DNA from: Amycolatopsis methanolica 239
GTDB taxonomy: Bacteria > Actinomycetota > Actinomycetes > Mycobacteriales > Pseudonocardiaceae
Assembly (NCBI RefSeq): GCF_000739085.1
Contig: NZ_CP009110.1
Coordinates: forward strand, 6,014,001 to 6,078,000
Direction: 5' to 3'
Length of the DNA: 64,000 nt
Both the position numbers and the translations under genes were made by a program. The notes beneath the pieces were generated by a model. The model saw only the letters and a program-made list of their open reading frames with translations. It did no database searches and was not told the origin of the DNA. Positions 37,047 through 47,321 of the stretch are shown here, in pieces. How positions within the stretch are numbered: position 1 is the stretch's first letter; every line of letters begins with the position of its first letter.

Positions 37047-38030
37047 ATGACAGCGACCCGCCGGACCTTCCTCACCGGCAGCCTGGCCGTGGCCGCGACC
37101 GGTCTCCTCGCCGCGTGCGGTTCGAGCGGATCGGACTCGTCCGCGAGCGGCGGCGCCTGGTCGTTCACCGACGACCTGGGCACCAAGGTCGACCTCGACG
37201 CCCGCCCGACGCGCATCGCCGGCCTCAACGACGCGATCGCGTCCCTGTGGAACTACGGCATCACGCCCGTCGCCTCGTTCGGCTACACCGGCCTCGCCGA
37301 CGACGTGAACTTCACCGGTCGCGACCTCAGCCAGGTCAAGCAGGTCGGCCGCACGTACGGCGAGATCGACATCGAGGCCCTCGCCGCCGCCAAACCGGAC
37401 CTGATCCTCACCCACGCCTATCCCGTGGACAGCACGGCCAAGATCGACCCGACCCAGCCGCTGTACGGGTTCAAGGACGTGACCCAGCAGCAGGCCGTCG
37501 CCGAGATCGCGCCGATCGTCGCGCTGAAGATGGCCGGCTCCGCCACCAACGTCGTCGACCGGACCGTCGAGCTGGTCCGGGCGCTGGGCGCCGAGCCCGC
37601 CGCCGACGCAAAGCAGGCCTACGAGGCCGCCCGCACCCGGTTCAAGAACGCCACCGGCAAGGGCCTCACCCTGATGGCGATTGCCGCCTACCCCGGCGAC
37701 GGTGTCTACATCTGCAAGGCCTCCGACGACCCGGCGCTGCGCAGCTACACCGAGCTCGGCCTGACCTATCCCGACCCGGGCGGTTCGAAGTACTACTGGG
37801 AGCAGGTCAGCTGGGAGAACATCGGCAAGTACCCGGCCGACGTGGTGCTGTACTCGCTGCGCGCGATGGACAAGGACACGCTGATGCAGCAGGCCACGTT
37901 CGCCCGAACGCCGGCGGCCGCCGCCGGGCAGGTGTTCCCGTGGGAGTTCTCGTCGATGGACTACGTCGCACAGGCCCGCGCGCTGAACAACCTCGCCACG
38001 AACCTGGAGGCTTCCCGGAAGGTGGTGTGA
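37047..38030 (+). CDS. Iron-siderophore ABC transporter substrate-binding lipoprotein
   Basis: A 327-residue protein from ATG 37047, with AAAGG upstream. The signal has twin arginine and hydrophobic core RRTFLTGSLAVAATGLLAAC with a lipobox Cys at about 24. A Ser/Gly spacer follows. The mature domain has FTDDLGTKVDLDARPTRIAG and EIDIEALAAAKPDLILTH, standard in the FecB/FhuD clamshell family. An aromatic-rich region, GGSKYYWEQVSWENIGKYPADV, fits ligand binding. It captures a ferric siderophore outside the membrane; the siderophore cannot be named. Confidence 0.92.
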   Translation: MTATRRTFLTGSLAVAATGLLAACGSSGSDSSASGGAWSFTDDLGTKVDLDARPTRIAGLNDAIASLWNYGITPVASFGYTGLADDVNFTGRDLSQVKQVGRTYGEIDIEALAAAKPDLILTHAYPVDSTAKIDPTQPLYGFKDVTQQQAVAEIAPIVALKMAGSATNVVDRTVELVRALGAEPAADAKQAYEAARTRFKNATGKGLTLMAIAAYPGDGVYICKASDDPALRSYTELGLTYPDPGGSKYYWEQVSWENIGKYPADVVLYSLRAMDKDTLMQQATFARTPAAAAGQVFPWEFSSMDYVAQARALNNLATNLEASRKVV

Positions 38031-38194
38031 CCCGTTCGCCGCACGGCCGGCAAACACAGCGCACGGAACGGCAAACACGGCACCCGCCGCGTGTTTTGGC
38101 CCTCGCGGCGGCGGTTTTGCCGCCCGCGGCGCGCTGCCGCGCGCGGCGGAGTCCGCCGGGCGCTGGGGGCCGGGTGGCCAGTAGCGGCGGTGGG

Positions 38195-38375
38195 GTGGCC
38201 CGGCGTGGTCGCGGGTTGGGCCGGGCGCGGCCCCGGGGTGGCCAGGGCGCGGTCGCGAGCTGGCCGGGCGCGACCCCCGGGTGGCCAGGGCGCGGTCGCG
38301 AGCTGGCCGGGCGCGACCCCCGGGTGGCCAGGGCGCGGTCGCGAGCTGGCCGGGCGCCTGGGCGGGATGGCCGGG
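38195..38375. repeat. 43-bp tandem repeat in a convergent intergenic region
   Basis: Units start at 38238, 38281 and 38324. The first two are identical over 43 bp (GTGGCCAGGGCGCGGTCGCG, then AGCTGGCCGGGCGCGACCCC and CGG) and the third matches for about 32 bp. Diverged versions extend upstream to about 38195. The whole gap 38031-38436 between the binding protein and DUF309 stops shows no gene. Confidence 0.9.
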
Positions 38376-38436
38376 CGAGGTGGCTGGGTGCGGTGCGTTG
38401 TCCGCGCGGTGGTGGGGCGAGCCCGCGCGGCGGGCC

Positions 38437-40356
<1,920 letters not shown>

Positions 40357-40361
40357 GGAAC

Positions 40362-40387
40362 GGGGCCGCCTCGCGCGAGGCGGCCCC
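40362..40387. terminator. Bidirectional GC hairpin between guaB1 and phoH2
   Basis: A 12-bp perfect stem, GGGGCCGCCTCG / CGAGGCGGCCCC, has only two bases between the arms. It sits between convergent stops, with no T-run. Confidence 0.7.
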
Positions 40388-40395
40388 GCCCACGC

Positions 40396-41790
40396 TTACC
40401 CGTGGTCCTCCAGCATCTCCGTGACCAGCGCGGCAATCGGCGACCGCTCCGAGCGGCTCAGGGTGACGTGCGCGAAGAGCGGGTGGCCCTTCAGCTTCTC
40501 GATCACCGCCGACACGCCGTCGTGGCGCCCGACGCGCAGGTTGTCCCGCTGCGCGACGTCGTGCGTGAGCACCACGCGGGACGCGGTGCCCAGCCGCGAC
40601 AGCACGGTGAGCAGCACGTTGCGCTCCAGCGACTGCGCCTCGTCCACGATCACGAACGAGTCGTGCAGGGACCGGCCGCGGATGTGCGTCAGCGGCAGGA
40701 CCTCCAGCATGCCGCGGTCGAACACCTCGTCCAGCACGTCCTGGCTGACCAGGGCGCCGAGGGTGTCGAACACCGCCTGCGCCCACGGCTGCATTTTCTC
40801 CGACTCCGACCCCGGCAGGTAGCCGAGGTCCTGGCCACCGACGGCGTAGACCGGCCGGAACACGACCACCTTGCGGTGCTCGCGGCGTTCCATCACCGAC
40901 TCCAGCCCGGCGCATAGCGCGAGCGCGGACTTGCCGGTGCCGGCGCGGCCGCCAAGCGAGACGATGCCGATGTCCGGGTCGAGCAGCAGGTCCAGCGCGA
41001 TCCGCTGCTCGGCCGAGCGGCCGTGCAGGCCGAACGCCTCCTTGTCCCCGCGGACCAGCTTGACCTTCTTGGCCGGGGTCAGCCTGCCCAGCGCGGACGA
41101 GCTGCCGGAACCGGCCACCAGCCGCAGGCCGGTGTGGCAGGGCGATTCACCCACCTCGGGCAGCCCGTACTCGGCCAGGTCCACGACACCGTCGCGGAAC
41201 AATGCGTCGACCGCCTCCTGCGGGACCTCCACGTCGACCATCCCGGTCCAGCCGGACGGCGCGACCTCGAGCGCGCGGTACTCGTCGGCGGGCAGGCCGA
41301 CGGCGCCCGCCTTGACGCGCAGCGGGATGTCCTTGGTGACCAGGGTGACCGCCTCGCGCTCGACCTTGAGGTTCAGCGCGCAGGCCAGGATCCGGTGGTC
41401 GTTGGAGTCCGTGCGGAACCCGGGCGGCAGGACCGTCGGGTCCGAGTGGTTCAGCTCGACGTGCAGGGTGCCGCCGGAGTCGCCGATCGGGATCGGAGCG
41501 TCCAGGCGGCCGTGCTTGAGCCTCAGGTCGTCGAGCTGACGCAGGGATTCCCGCGCGAACCAGCCCAGTTCGGGGTGATGCCGTTTCGCCTCCAGTTCAC
41601 TGATCACGACCAACGGCAGGACCACGGCGTGCTCGGCGAATCTCGTGATGGCCCACGGGTCGGCCAGCAGAACCGAGGTGTCCAGGACGTAGGTGTGCTG
41701 CCCTGGCACGGAACTCGGGGGTTCTGCGGTGCCCTCCGCGGAATTCGATGAGCGGCCGGAGGCCTTACGGGGCGAACGCTGCGTAGTCAC
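40396..41790 (-). CDS. phoH2: PIN-PhoH fusion ATPase/RNase (PhoH2)
   Basis: A 464-residue protein from GTG 41790, with GGGAG nine bases ahead. The N-terminal PIN domain starts [14 protein letters not shown] and has [15 protein letters not shown]; its Asp residues would bind metal for RNA cleavage. The C-terminal PhoH domain has Walker [15 protein letters not shown] and Walker [14 protein letters not shown]. In mycobacteria PhoH2 unwinds and cuts RNA. Its 340-bp leader has a stable hairpin. It is the Rv1095 equivalent by position. Confidence 0.94.
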   Translation of the reverse strand: MTTQRSPRKASGRSSNSAEGTAEPPSSVPGQHTYVLDTSVLLADPWAITRFAEHAVVLPLVVISELEAKRHHPELGWFARESLRQLDDLRLKHGRLDAPIPIGDSGGTLHVELNHSDPTVLPPGFRTDSNDHRILACALNLKVEREAVTLVTKDIPLRVKAGAVGLPADEYRALEVAPSGWTGMVDVEVPQEAVDALFRDGVVDLAEYGLPEVGESPCHTGLRLVAGSGSSSALGRLTPAKKVKLVRGDKEAFGLHGRSAEQRIALDLLLDPDIGIVSLGGRAGTGKSALALCAGLESVMERREHRKVVVFRPVYAVGGQDLGYLPGSESEKMQPWAQAVFDTLGALVSQDVLDEVFDRGMLEVLPLTHIRGRSLHDSFVIVDEAQSLERNVLLTVLSRLGTASRVVLTHDVAQRDNLRVGRHDGVSAVIEKLKGHPLFAHVTLSRSERSPIAALVTEMLEDHG

Positions 41791-42127
41791 GACGGCATCT
41801 CCCTCGTGGACGTGGCACCACGCCCACACTCGCTGGGCCGGGCACCACCCTGGCTGGTCCGCTCTTCGCTGTCGCTTACGCGTCAGCGCGCAGGGCCACG
41901 AGGGCCGGGTGCCGGCCCCCTCGTGGGTATCGCGAACGGCTCATGCGCCGTCTGCTCTACAACCGCCACTACCAGGGCCTCCCGTGATGGTCCGCAAGGT
42001 CACGAGCCATCACTTCGGAAGTTACCTGCGTTCGCCGTTTCGTGCAGGCAGCCAGGCAGGTGATTCACCAGGTTGTCATCTCACCGTCGGTAGAGGAGAA
42101 ATCAACGGATCGGCACGGAACGCGTTG
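41791..42127 (-). other. Leader region between prenyl synthase and phoH2, with hairpin
   Basis: No gene is seen. At 41896-41926, CCACGAGGGCCGG pairs with CCGGCCCCCTCGTGG (two extra bases in the second arm) around a 3-base loop. On the minus strand it lies about 105 bases before phoH2, without a T-run, so it is more likely a leader structure than a terminator. I found no frame that resembles the small antitoxin reported upstream of mycobacterial phoH2. Confidence 0.5.
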
Positions 42128-42904
42128 TCAAGTACCGAAACGGCGGTGCCGCCACGCGTAGTCACGAAGTGCGCGGAGGAAATCGACCCTGCGGAAGGCG
42201 GGCCAGTAGGCCTCCGTGAACCAGAACTCGGAGTGCGCCGACTGCCACAGCAGGAAACCGGACAGCCGCTGCTCGCCGGAGGTGCGGATGATGAGGTCCG
42301 GGTCGGGCTGGCCCGAGGTGTAGAGGTGCTCGGAGATGTGGTCGACGTCGAGGATCTTCGCCAGCTCGCGGATGGACGTGCCCTCGTCGGCGTGCTGGAG
42401 CAGCAGCTTCTTGACCGCGTCGGCGATCTCCTGCCGCCCGCCGTAGCCGACGGCGACGTTGACCTCCATGCCGGTGCGCTTCTCGGAGCTCGCCGCGGCC
42501 GCCTGCAGGCGCTTGGCGATCGGCTCGGGCAGCAGTTCCAGCGCGCCGACGACCCGGATGCGCCACGGGTTGCCGGGGTGGGCCAGCTCGTCGACGACGT
42601 CGGCGATGATCTCCAGCAGCGGTTCGAGCTCCTCGGTGGCGCGGCTGAGGTTGTCCGTGGACAGCAGCCACATCGTCACGACCTCGACGTCGGCCTCGCG
42701 GCACCAGGTGAGGAAGTCGGCGATCTTGCGGGCTCCCGCGCGGTGCCCGTCGGCGACGTCGGTGAAGCCGGCTTCCCGTGCCCACCGGCGATTGCCGTCC
42801 AGCATGATCGCGATGTGGCGCGGGTGCTTGCCCGCGGCCTGCTGGATCAGACGGCGGCTGTAGATGCCGTAGACAAGCTTGGACCCGAAGGAGCGAAGAC
42901 TCAC
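42128..42904 (-). CDS. uppS: cis-Prenyltransferase (Z-isoprenyl diphosphate synthase)
   Basis: A 258-residue undecaprenyl synthase family enzyme from GTG 42904. The substrate site IAIMLDGNRRWAREAGF holds the catalytic Asp near 38. The C-terminal signature is IIRTSGEQRLSGFLLWQSAHSEFWF. The position next to hemolysin III matches Rv1086, which makes the short C15 Z,E-farnesyl diphosphate for decaprenyl phosphate synthesis. Chain length here is inferred only from that synteny; it could be a longer-chain enzyme. Confidence 0.92.
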   Translation of the reverse strand: MSLRSFGSKLVYGIYSRRLIQQAAGKHPRHIAIMLDGNRRWAREAGFTDVADGHRAGARKIADFLTWCREADVEVVTMWLLSTDNLSRATEELEPLLEIIADVVDELAHPGNPWRIRVVGALELLPEPIAKRLQAAAASSEKRTGMEVNVAVGYGGRQEIADAVKKLLLQHADEGTSIRELAKILDVDHISEHLYTSGQPDPDLIIRTSGEQRLSGFLLWQSAHSEFWFTEAYWPAFRRVDFLRALRDYAWRHRRFGT

Positions 42905-42993
42905 GTCCAACCAATGTACGCAGGGTCCGAAAGCGACGTGGGCCGGGCCACGGTTCACTGGCGCGGAACCTACGTCGCCGTAACCTTGTTGGT

Positions 42994-43659
42994 GTGACCG
43001 TAGAGACCGAACCCTTCGTCGACACCCGTCCCCGGCTCCGCGGCCATCTCCATTTCTGGACGTTCTTCAGCGCGCTGGCCTGCGTGGCGACGCTGGTCGT
43101 GCTCGCCGGGACGACGGTGTCCGGCCTGGCGGCGCTCGCCACCTCGGTGTACGGCCTGACCGTGCTCGGCGTGTTCGGGGTCAGCGCGCTGTACCACCGC
43201 CGGTTGTGGAGCCCGCGCGCCTACCAGTGGATGAAGCGCGCCGACCACTCGATGATCTTCCTGTTCATCGCGGGCACGTACACCCCGTTCACGCTGCTGG
43301 CGATGTCGAAGCCGACGGGGTACGTCGTGCTCGGCGTGGTCTGGGGCGGCGCGCTGGCCGGGGTGGCGCTGAAGATGCTGTGGCCGGGCGCGCCGCGCTG
43401 GCTCGGCGTGCCGATCTACGTGGCGCTCGGCTGGGTGGCGATCTTCGTGCTGCCCGAGCTGGCCACGCACGCCGGGGTGGCCGCGCTCGTGTTGCTGCTG
43501 GTCGGCGGCCTGTTCTACACCGTCGGCGCGGTGTTCTACGCGGTGAAGTGGCCGAACTACTGGCCCAACACCTTCGGCTACCACGAGTTCTTCCACGCGT
43601 GCACCGTGCTGGCCGCGCTCTCGCACTACATCGCGGTCTGGCTGGCGCTCTACGCCTGA
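42994..43659 (+). CDS. Hemolysin III / PAQR-like membrane protein
   Basis: A 221-residue protein with seven membrane segments. Family residues include SALYHRRLW at about 66-74, RADHSMIFLFIAGTYTPF at about 85 and YHEFFHACTVLAALSHY near the C-terminus. The conserved Ser, Asp and His form a probable metal site as in PAQR hydrolases. Hemolysis itself is doubtful in this family. Rv1085c equivalent. Confidence 0.92.
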   Translation: MTVETEPFVDTRPRLRGHLHFWTFFSALACVATLVVLAGTTVSGLAALATSVYGLTVLGVFGVSALYHRRLWSPRAYQWMKRADHSMIFLFIAGTYTPFTLLAMSKPTGYVVLGVVWGGALAGVALKMLWPGAPRWLGVPIYVALGWVAIFVLPELATHAGVAALVLLLVGGLFYTVGAVFYAVKWPNYWPNTFGYHEFFHACTVLAALSHYIAVWLALYA

Positions 43660-43666
43660 GCGGCGG

Positions 43667-44192
43667 TCAGCGGCCCGACGGCTGGAAGAAGGCGAGCATG
43701 CGCCGGGCCGCGTCCGGCGCCGCCGGCATTTCCTGGACCCGAGCGGACTTGCGGGCGGCCGCGCTGGTGCGTTCGAACATCTCGCGCTCGTACTCGTCGA
43801 CCGCTGCGGGGAGGTCGCCGGGTGCGCCGCGAGCGCGTGGCCGGGCCGGGCGCCGTCGAGCAGGGCCATGTTGGCGCCCTGCCCTGCCGGCGGCATCAGG
43901 TGCCCGAGTTCGACGGTGTTCTGGCCGGTGTGCACCGGCCGGGAACCGGTGAGCAGCGGGCGGACCCGGGATTCCGCGCCGTCCACGCCGGCCAGGAGGT
44001 CGTACGCCGCGGCGCGGCCGCCGGCGAAACGCAGCACGCCGCGCACCGTGTGCTCGGGGAGGGAGTCGAGGAGCAGGTCACGCAGGTCGGCTCGGTCCAC
44101 CTCGGGCCGGTCGAGCGGGGCGTCCTCGGGCGTGTCCTCCTGCAGCAGCAGGGTGCCGTCCAGGCCGGCTCCGACGATGGCGATGCTGAGCC
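43667..44192 (-). pseudogene. FAD-dependent monooxygenase (TetX-like), decayed
   Basis: Fragments of one protein follow each other on the minus strand. LSIAIVGAGL is the FAD-site start. DGTLLLQEDTPED, RPEVDRADLRDLLLDSLPEHTVR and DLLAGVDGAESRVRPLLTGS follow from the middle. HLMPPAGQGANMALLDGARPG is the second FAD motif. In a shifted frame, AVDEYEREMFERTSAAARK to ARRMLAFFQPSGR and a stop end it. About half of the usual 380 residues are gone, including most of the FAD and substrate domains, with at least one frameshift. It cannot make a working enzyme. Confidence 0.88.
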
Positions 44193-44711
44193 GGGAACGG
44201 ATCGTCGAGGCGGCGAAACGGCTGGCCGACGCGGACGGCCTGGATGCCGTGTCGCTGCGCAAGGTCGCCGCCGAGCGGGGCGTCGGCCCGATGCGGCTGT
44301 ACGGCTACCTCGAAACTACGGAGGAGCTGCCCGACCTGATGGTCGAAGCGGTGGAGGCCGAGATCCGGCCGGACGGCGAGGGCTGGCCAGAGGTGCTGCG
44401 GTCGCTCGTGGAAGCCACCCGGCAGGCCCGAATGGCTCGCCGACCTGCTCGGCGGACGACCCCAGCTCGGGCCGAACGCGCCGGCCAGGCTGGAGGCCGT
44501 GGTCGCCGGGCTGCCGGTGGTCGCGGCCGTCGACTCGTACGTCACCGGCGCCGTGCGACGGGAGATCGCGGAGCGGCGCGCCGAATGGGCCAGCGGGACG
44601 GACAAGACGCAGTGGCAGGCGGCCTCGTGGCCGTACCTGGAACGGGCCTTCGCGACCGGCCGATTCCCCGCGCCGGCGGCCTTCGTCCGCGACGGCAGGC
44701 GCGCCCGGTGA
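44177..44711 (+). pseudogene. TetR family regulator, frameshifted and internally shortened
   Basis: From ATG 44177 the helix-turn-helix is good (SRERIVEAAKRLADADG, VSLRKVAAERGVGPMRLYGYL). The frame then fails near 44425-44435 after SLVEATRQA. The C-terminal domain goes on in another frame with PEWLADLLGGRPQLGPNAPARL and AAVDSYVTGAVRREI to DGRRAR and TGA at 44709-44711. The start region overlaps the first codons of the divergent monooxygenase pseudogene, so the original promoter between them seems lost. Confidence 0.85.
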
Positions 44712-44761
44712 TCATGCCGAAGGTCCCGCTCCCGGCATCACAAACGTCAGCACGGGCACGC

Positions 44762-46651
44762 CTAACGCAGCATCGCGGGGCGCAGGAACGGTTCCGGCAC
44801 CGCGAAGCCGTCCACGAGCAGCCGTGCGTGGGGGCGGAGTTCGGCGCACAGGTCGTTCACCGCGGCGACCACCGCCTTGGCCCGCGCCGACGTCAGGCGC
44901 CCGTGTTCGAGGAACCACGCGCGGTCCTCTTCGACGTTCGACAGCACGTACAGGTCGCACACCCGCTCCAGCAGGGCCCGCGCGTCCTGGCCCGCACACC
45001 GGTCGATGGCCGCGACGAACGCCTCCAGCACGATCCGCTCGACGTGCACCTTCGCCGCGCGCAGCACGTGGTCCTGCGCGTCGTTGAAGACCTCGAACGG
45101 GTCCGCCTCCGGGGCCCGCCGCAGCCGCCGCGCGCAGCCCTCCAGCACGTGCTGTTCGCGGTCCTCGAACAGCTTCACCTGCCAGCCGCGGTCGAACAGC
45201 ACATCGTCGTCGTCCCGGCCGGGCGCGGCGTCCACCAGCCGCTCGATCACCTTGCGCGCCGCGGTCCGCTCGATCACCGCGCCGACGAACTGCTCGGCCA
45301 CGAACCGGGCCGTCGCCAGCGGGCTCAGGTCGGCGAAGTGGTCGCGGTAGCTCGTCAGCAGTCCCTTCGCGACCAGCTGCAGCAGCACCGTGTTGTCGCC
45401 CTCGAACGTGGTGAACACGTCGGTGTCGGCCTTCAGCGCGGGCAGCAGGTTCTCCGACAGGTACCCCGCGCCACCACACGCTTCCCGCGCCGTCTGGATG
45501 CTGCGGGTGGCGTGCCAGGTCGCGATCGCCTTGATGCCCGCGGCACGGGACTCCAGCTCACGCTGCGCCCGTTCTTCAGCGTCCGCGCTGCCCTGGATGT
45601 CGTGCAGCGCCCGGGTCAGCTCCTCGTGCGCGAAGTGCAGCGCGTACGTGCGCGCGATCGCCGGCAGCAGTTTCCGTTGGTGCGCACGGTAATCCAGCAG
45701 CACCGTCTCGCCGTCCGCACCGGGACGGCCGAACTGCCGGCGCTTCTCCGCGTACCGGGTCGCGATCGCCAGCGCCCGCTCGGTGGCGTGGATCGCGCCG
45801 CCCGCCACGCTGATCCGGCCGCGGATCAGCGTGCCCAGCATGGTGAAGAACCGGCGGTTGTCGCTCTCGATCGGGCTCGTGTAGGTGCCGTCCTCGGTGA
45901 CGTCGCCGTACCGGTTGAGCAGCGCCTCCCGCGGCACCCGCACCGAGTGGAACGTCAGGCGCCCGTTGTCGACGCCGTTCAGGCCCGCCTTGCGGCCGTC
46001 GTCACCGATCTCCACGCCCGGCATCGGCGCGCCCTTCTCGTCCCGGATCGGCACCACGAAGGCGTGCACGCCACGGCTTTCCCCGCCGGTGACGAGCTGC
46101 GCGAACACCACCGCCATCTGGCCGTGCCGCGCCGCGTTGCCGATGTAGTCCTTGCGCGCCTGCACGTCCGGGGTGTCGATGACGAACTCGCGCGTCGCCG
46201 GATCGTAGGTGGCCGTGGTGCGCAGGTGCTGCACGTCCGAGCCGTGCCCGGTCTCGGTCATGGCGAAGCAACCGAGCAGGTCCAGGTCCATGATGCGGGC
46301 CAGGTACCGCTCGTGGTGCGGCGCCGTGCCGAGCAGCTGGATCGCGCCGCCGAACAGGCCCCACTGCACACCGGACTTCACCATCAGCGACAGGTCGCCG
46401 TAACCGAGCATCTCGAACGACACGACCGAACCGCCGATGTCTCCCCCGCCGCCGTACTCGCGGGAGAAGCCGAGCCGGTGCCAGCCGCTCTTGGCCAGTT
46501 CACGCAGGCGCTCCAGCACCCAGGCCCGGTACTCCTCCGTGCTCAGGTCGTAGGGCTCGTCCACGTCGTACCCGGCGAACTGCGCGCGAATCTCCCGGCG
46601 CAGCTGGGCCCACTGTCCATCCAGTACCGCGGTCAACGCATCGGGGTTCAT
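44762..46651 (-). CDS. Acyl-CoA dehydrogenase/oxidase family protein
   Basis: A 629-residue flavoprotein, the length of acyl-CoA oxidases. FAD and substrate motifs are FAMTETGHGSDVQHLRTTATYD (about 131), ARKDYIGNAARHGQMAVVFAQL, CGGAGYLSENLLPALKADTDVFTTFEGDN (about 395-425) and QVKLFEDREQHVL. The C-terminal oxidase domain covers about 450-620. It should oxidise fatty acyl-CoA to 2-enoyl-CoA; whether oxygen or an electron-transfer flavoprotein is the acceptor cannot be told. Confidence 0.9.
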   Translation of the reverse strand: MNPDALTAVLDGQWAQLRREIRAQFAGYDVDEPYDLSTEEYRAWVLERLRELAKSGWHRLGFSREYGGGGDIGGSVVSFEMLGYGDLSLMVKSGVQWGLFGGAIQLLGTAPHHERYLARIMDLDLLGCFAMTETGHGSDVQHLRTTATYDPATREFVIDTPDVQARKDYIGNAARHGQMAVVFAQLVTGGESRGVHAFVVPIRDEKGAPMPGVEIGDDGRKAGLNGVDNGRLTFHSVRVPREALLNRYGDVTEDGTYTSPIESDNRRFFTMLGTLIRGRISVAGGAIHATERALAIATRYAEKRRQFGRPGADGETVLLDYRAHQRKLLPAIARTYALHFAHEELTRALHDIQGSADAEERAQRELESRAAGIKAIATWHATRSIQTAREACGGAGYLSENLLPALKADTDVFTTFEGDNTVLLQLVAKGLLTSYRDHFADLSPLATARFVAEQFVGAVIERTAARKVIERLVDAAPGRDDDDVLFDRGWQVKLFEDREQHVLEGCARRLRRAPEADPFEVFNDAQDHVLRAAKVHVERIVLEAFVAAIDRCAGQDARALLERVCDLYVLSNVEEDRAWFLEHGRLTSARAKAVVAAVNDLCAELRPHARLLVDGFAVPEPFLRPAMLR

Positions 46652-46693
46652 GTTCCTACTCTGGCGTAACTTCCGCGGTCCCGCATGGCGAGC

Positions 46694-47260
46694 TCAGCCC
46701 AGATCCGGCCCCTCCCGGCGCAGTTCGTCGACCTTCGACATGGCCTCGCGCAGCTCGCCGAGCCACTCCTCGGCGTGCTGCCCGACAAGCCGGACGGCCC
46801 AGGCCAGGGCGTCCGAACGGGACCGCGCGACGCCCGCGTCGACGAGCGTGTCGAGCACCAGCCGCTCGGGCTGGCGCAGGCGCGTCATCACCGGAACCGA
46901 CTGTGTGGTGAACAACTCTTCGGTGCCGCCGAGGCGCGCGCCCCAGGACACCTTGCGCTGGTACCGGTGCTCGGCCTGGCGCGCGATCTCGATGCGGTGC
47001 TCGCGGGTCTCCTCGCGGAACCGGCTGATGCGCCCCGACTCGGCGGCGGCGCGGGCGGCGTCGTCGGCGAACTCGTCGGTGAGCGCAGGCAGTTCGCCGA
47101 CGATCAGGATCTCCTCGCGGTCCACCGTGATGTCCGGGGCGCCGGTGAACCAGCCGTCCGGGAGCCGTCCGGCGAACCAGCCCGCCGCGTCGTCCGCCGG
47201 CGGCGCCTCGGCCTGACCGCGGCCCTTCCAGCCTCGTCCCCACTGTGCGTGTGTGCGCAT
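46694..47260 (-). CDS. Conserved hypothetical protein with ribbon-helix-helix-like C-terminus
   Basis: A 188-residue protein from ATG 47260, with GGAGG eight bases upstream; another ATG lies two codons earlier. The N-terminal part (about 1-125) has no domain I know; it contains GWFAGRLPDGWFTGAPDITVDREEILIVGELP-type residues and a charged helix. Residues 125-165 read VPVMTRLRQPERLVLDTLVDAGVARSRSDALAWAVRLV, split, whose beta strand, helix, helix order resembles ribbon-helix-helix DNA-binding proteins. Short repeats lie just upstream. Could be an autoregulator. Confidence 0.6.
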   Translation of the reverse strand: MRTHAQWGRGWKGRGQAEAPPADDAAGWFAGRLPDGWFTGAPDITVDREEILIVGELPALTDEFADDAARAAAESGRISRFREETREHRIEIARQAEHRYQRKVSWGARLGGTEELFTTQSVPVMTRLRQPERLVLDTLVDAGVARSRSDALAWAVRLVGQHAEEWLGELREAMSKVDELRREGPDLG

Positions 47261-47321
47261 GTCCATCGCCTCCGCGATTACATGATTACGTTGCAACACA
47301 CGCTACGCCGGAACCAACGCG

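Noticed and set aside
42994-43659. A true toxin, from the name hemolysin III
   Set aside because: The family is PAQR-like and widespread in non-pathogens; the conserved residues point to a metal-dependent membrane enzyme.
44762-46651. A fatty-acid oxidation operon with the thiolase gene
   Set aside because: The thiolase is 16 kb away on the other strand with unrelated genes between, so no operon is supported.
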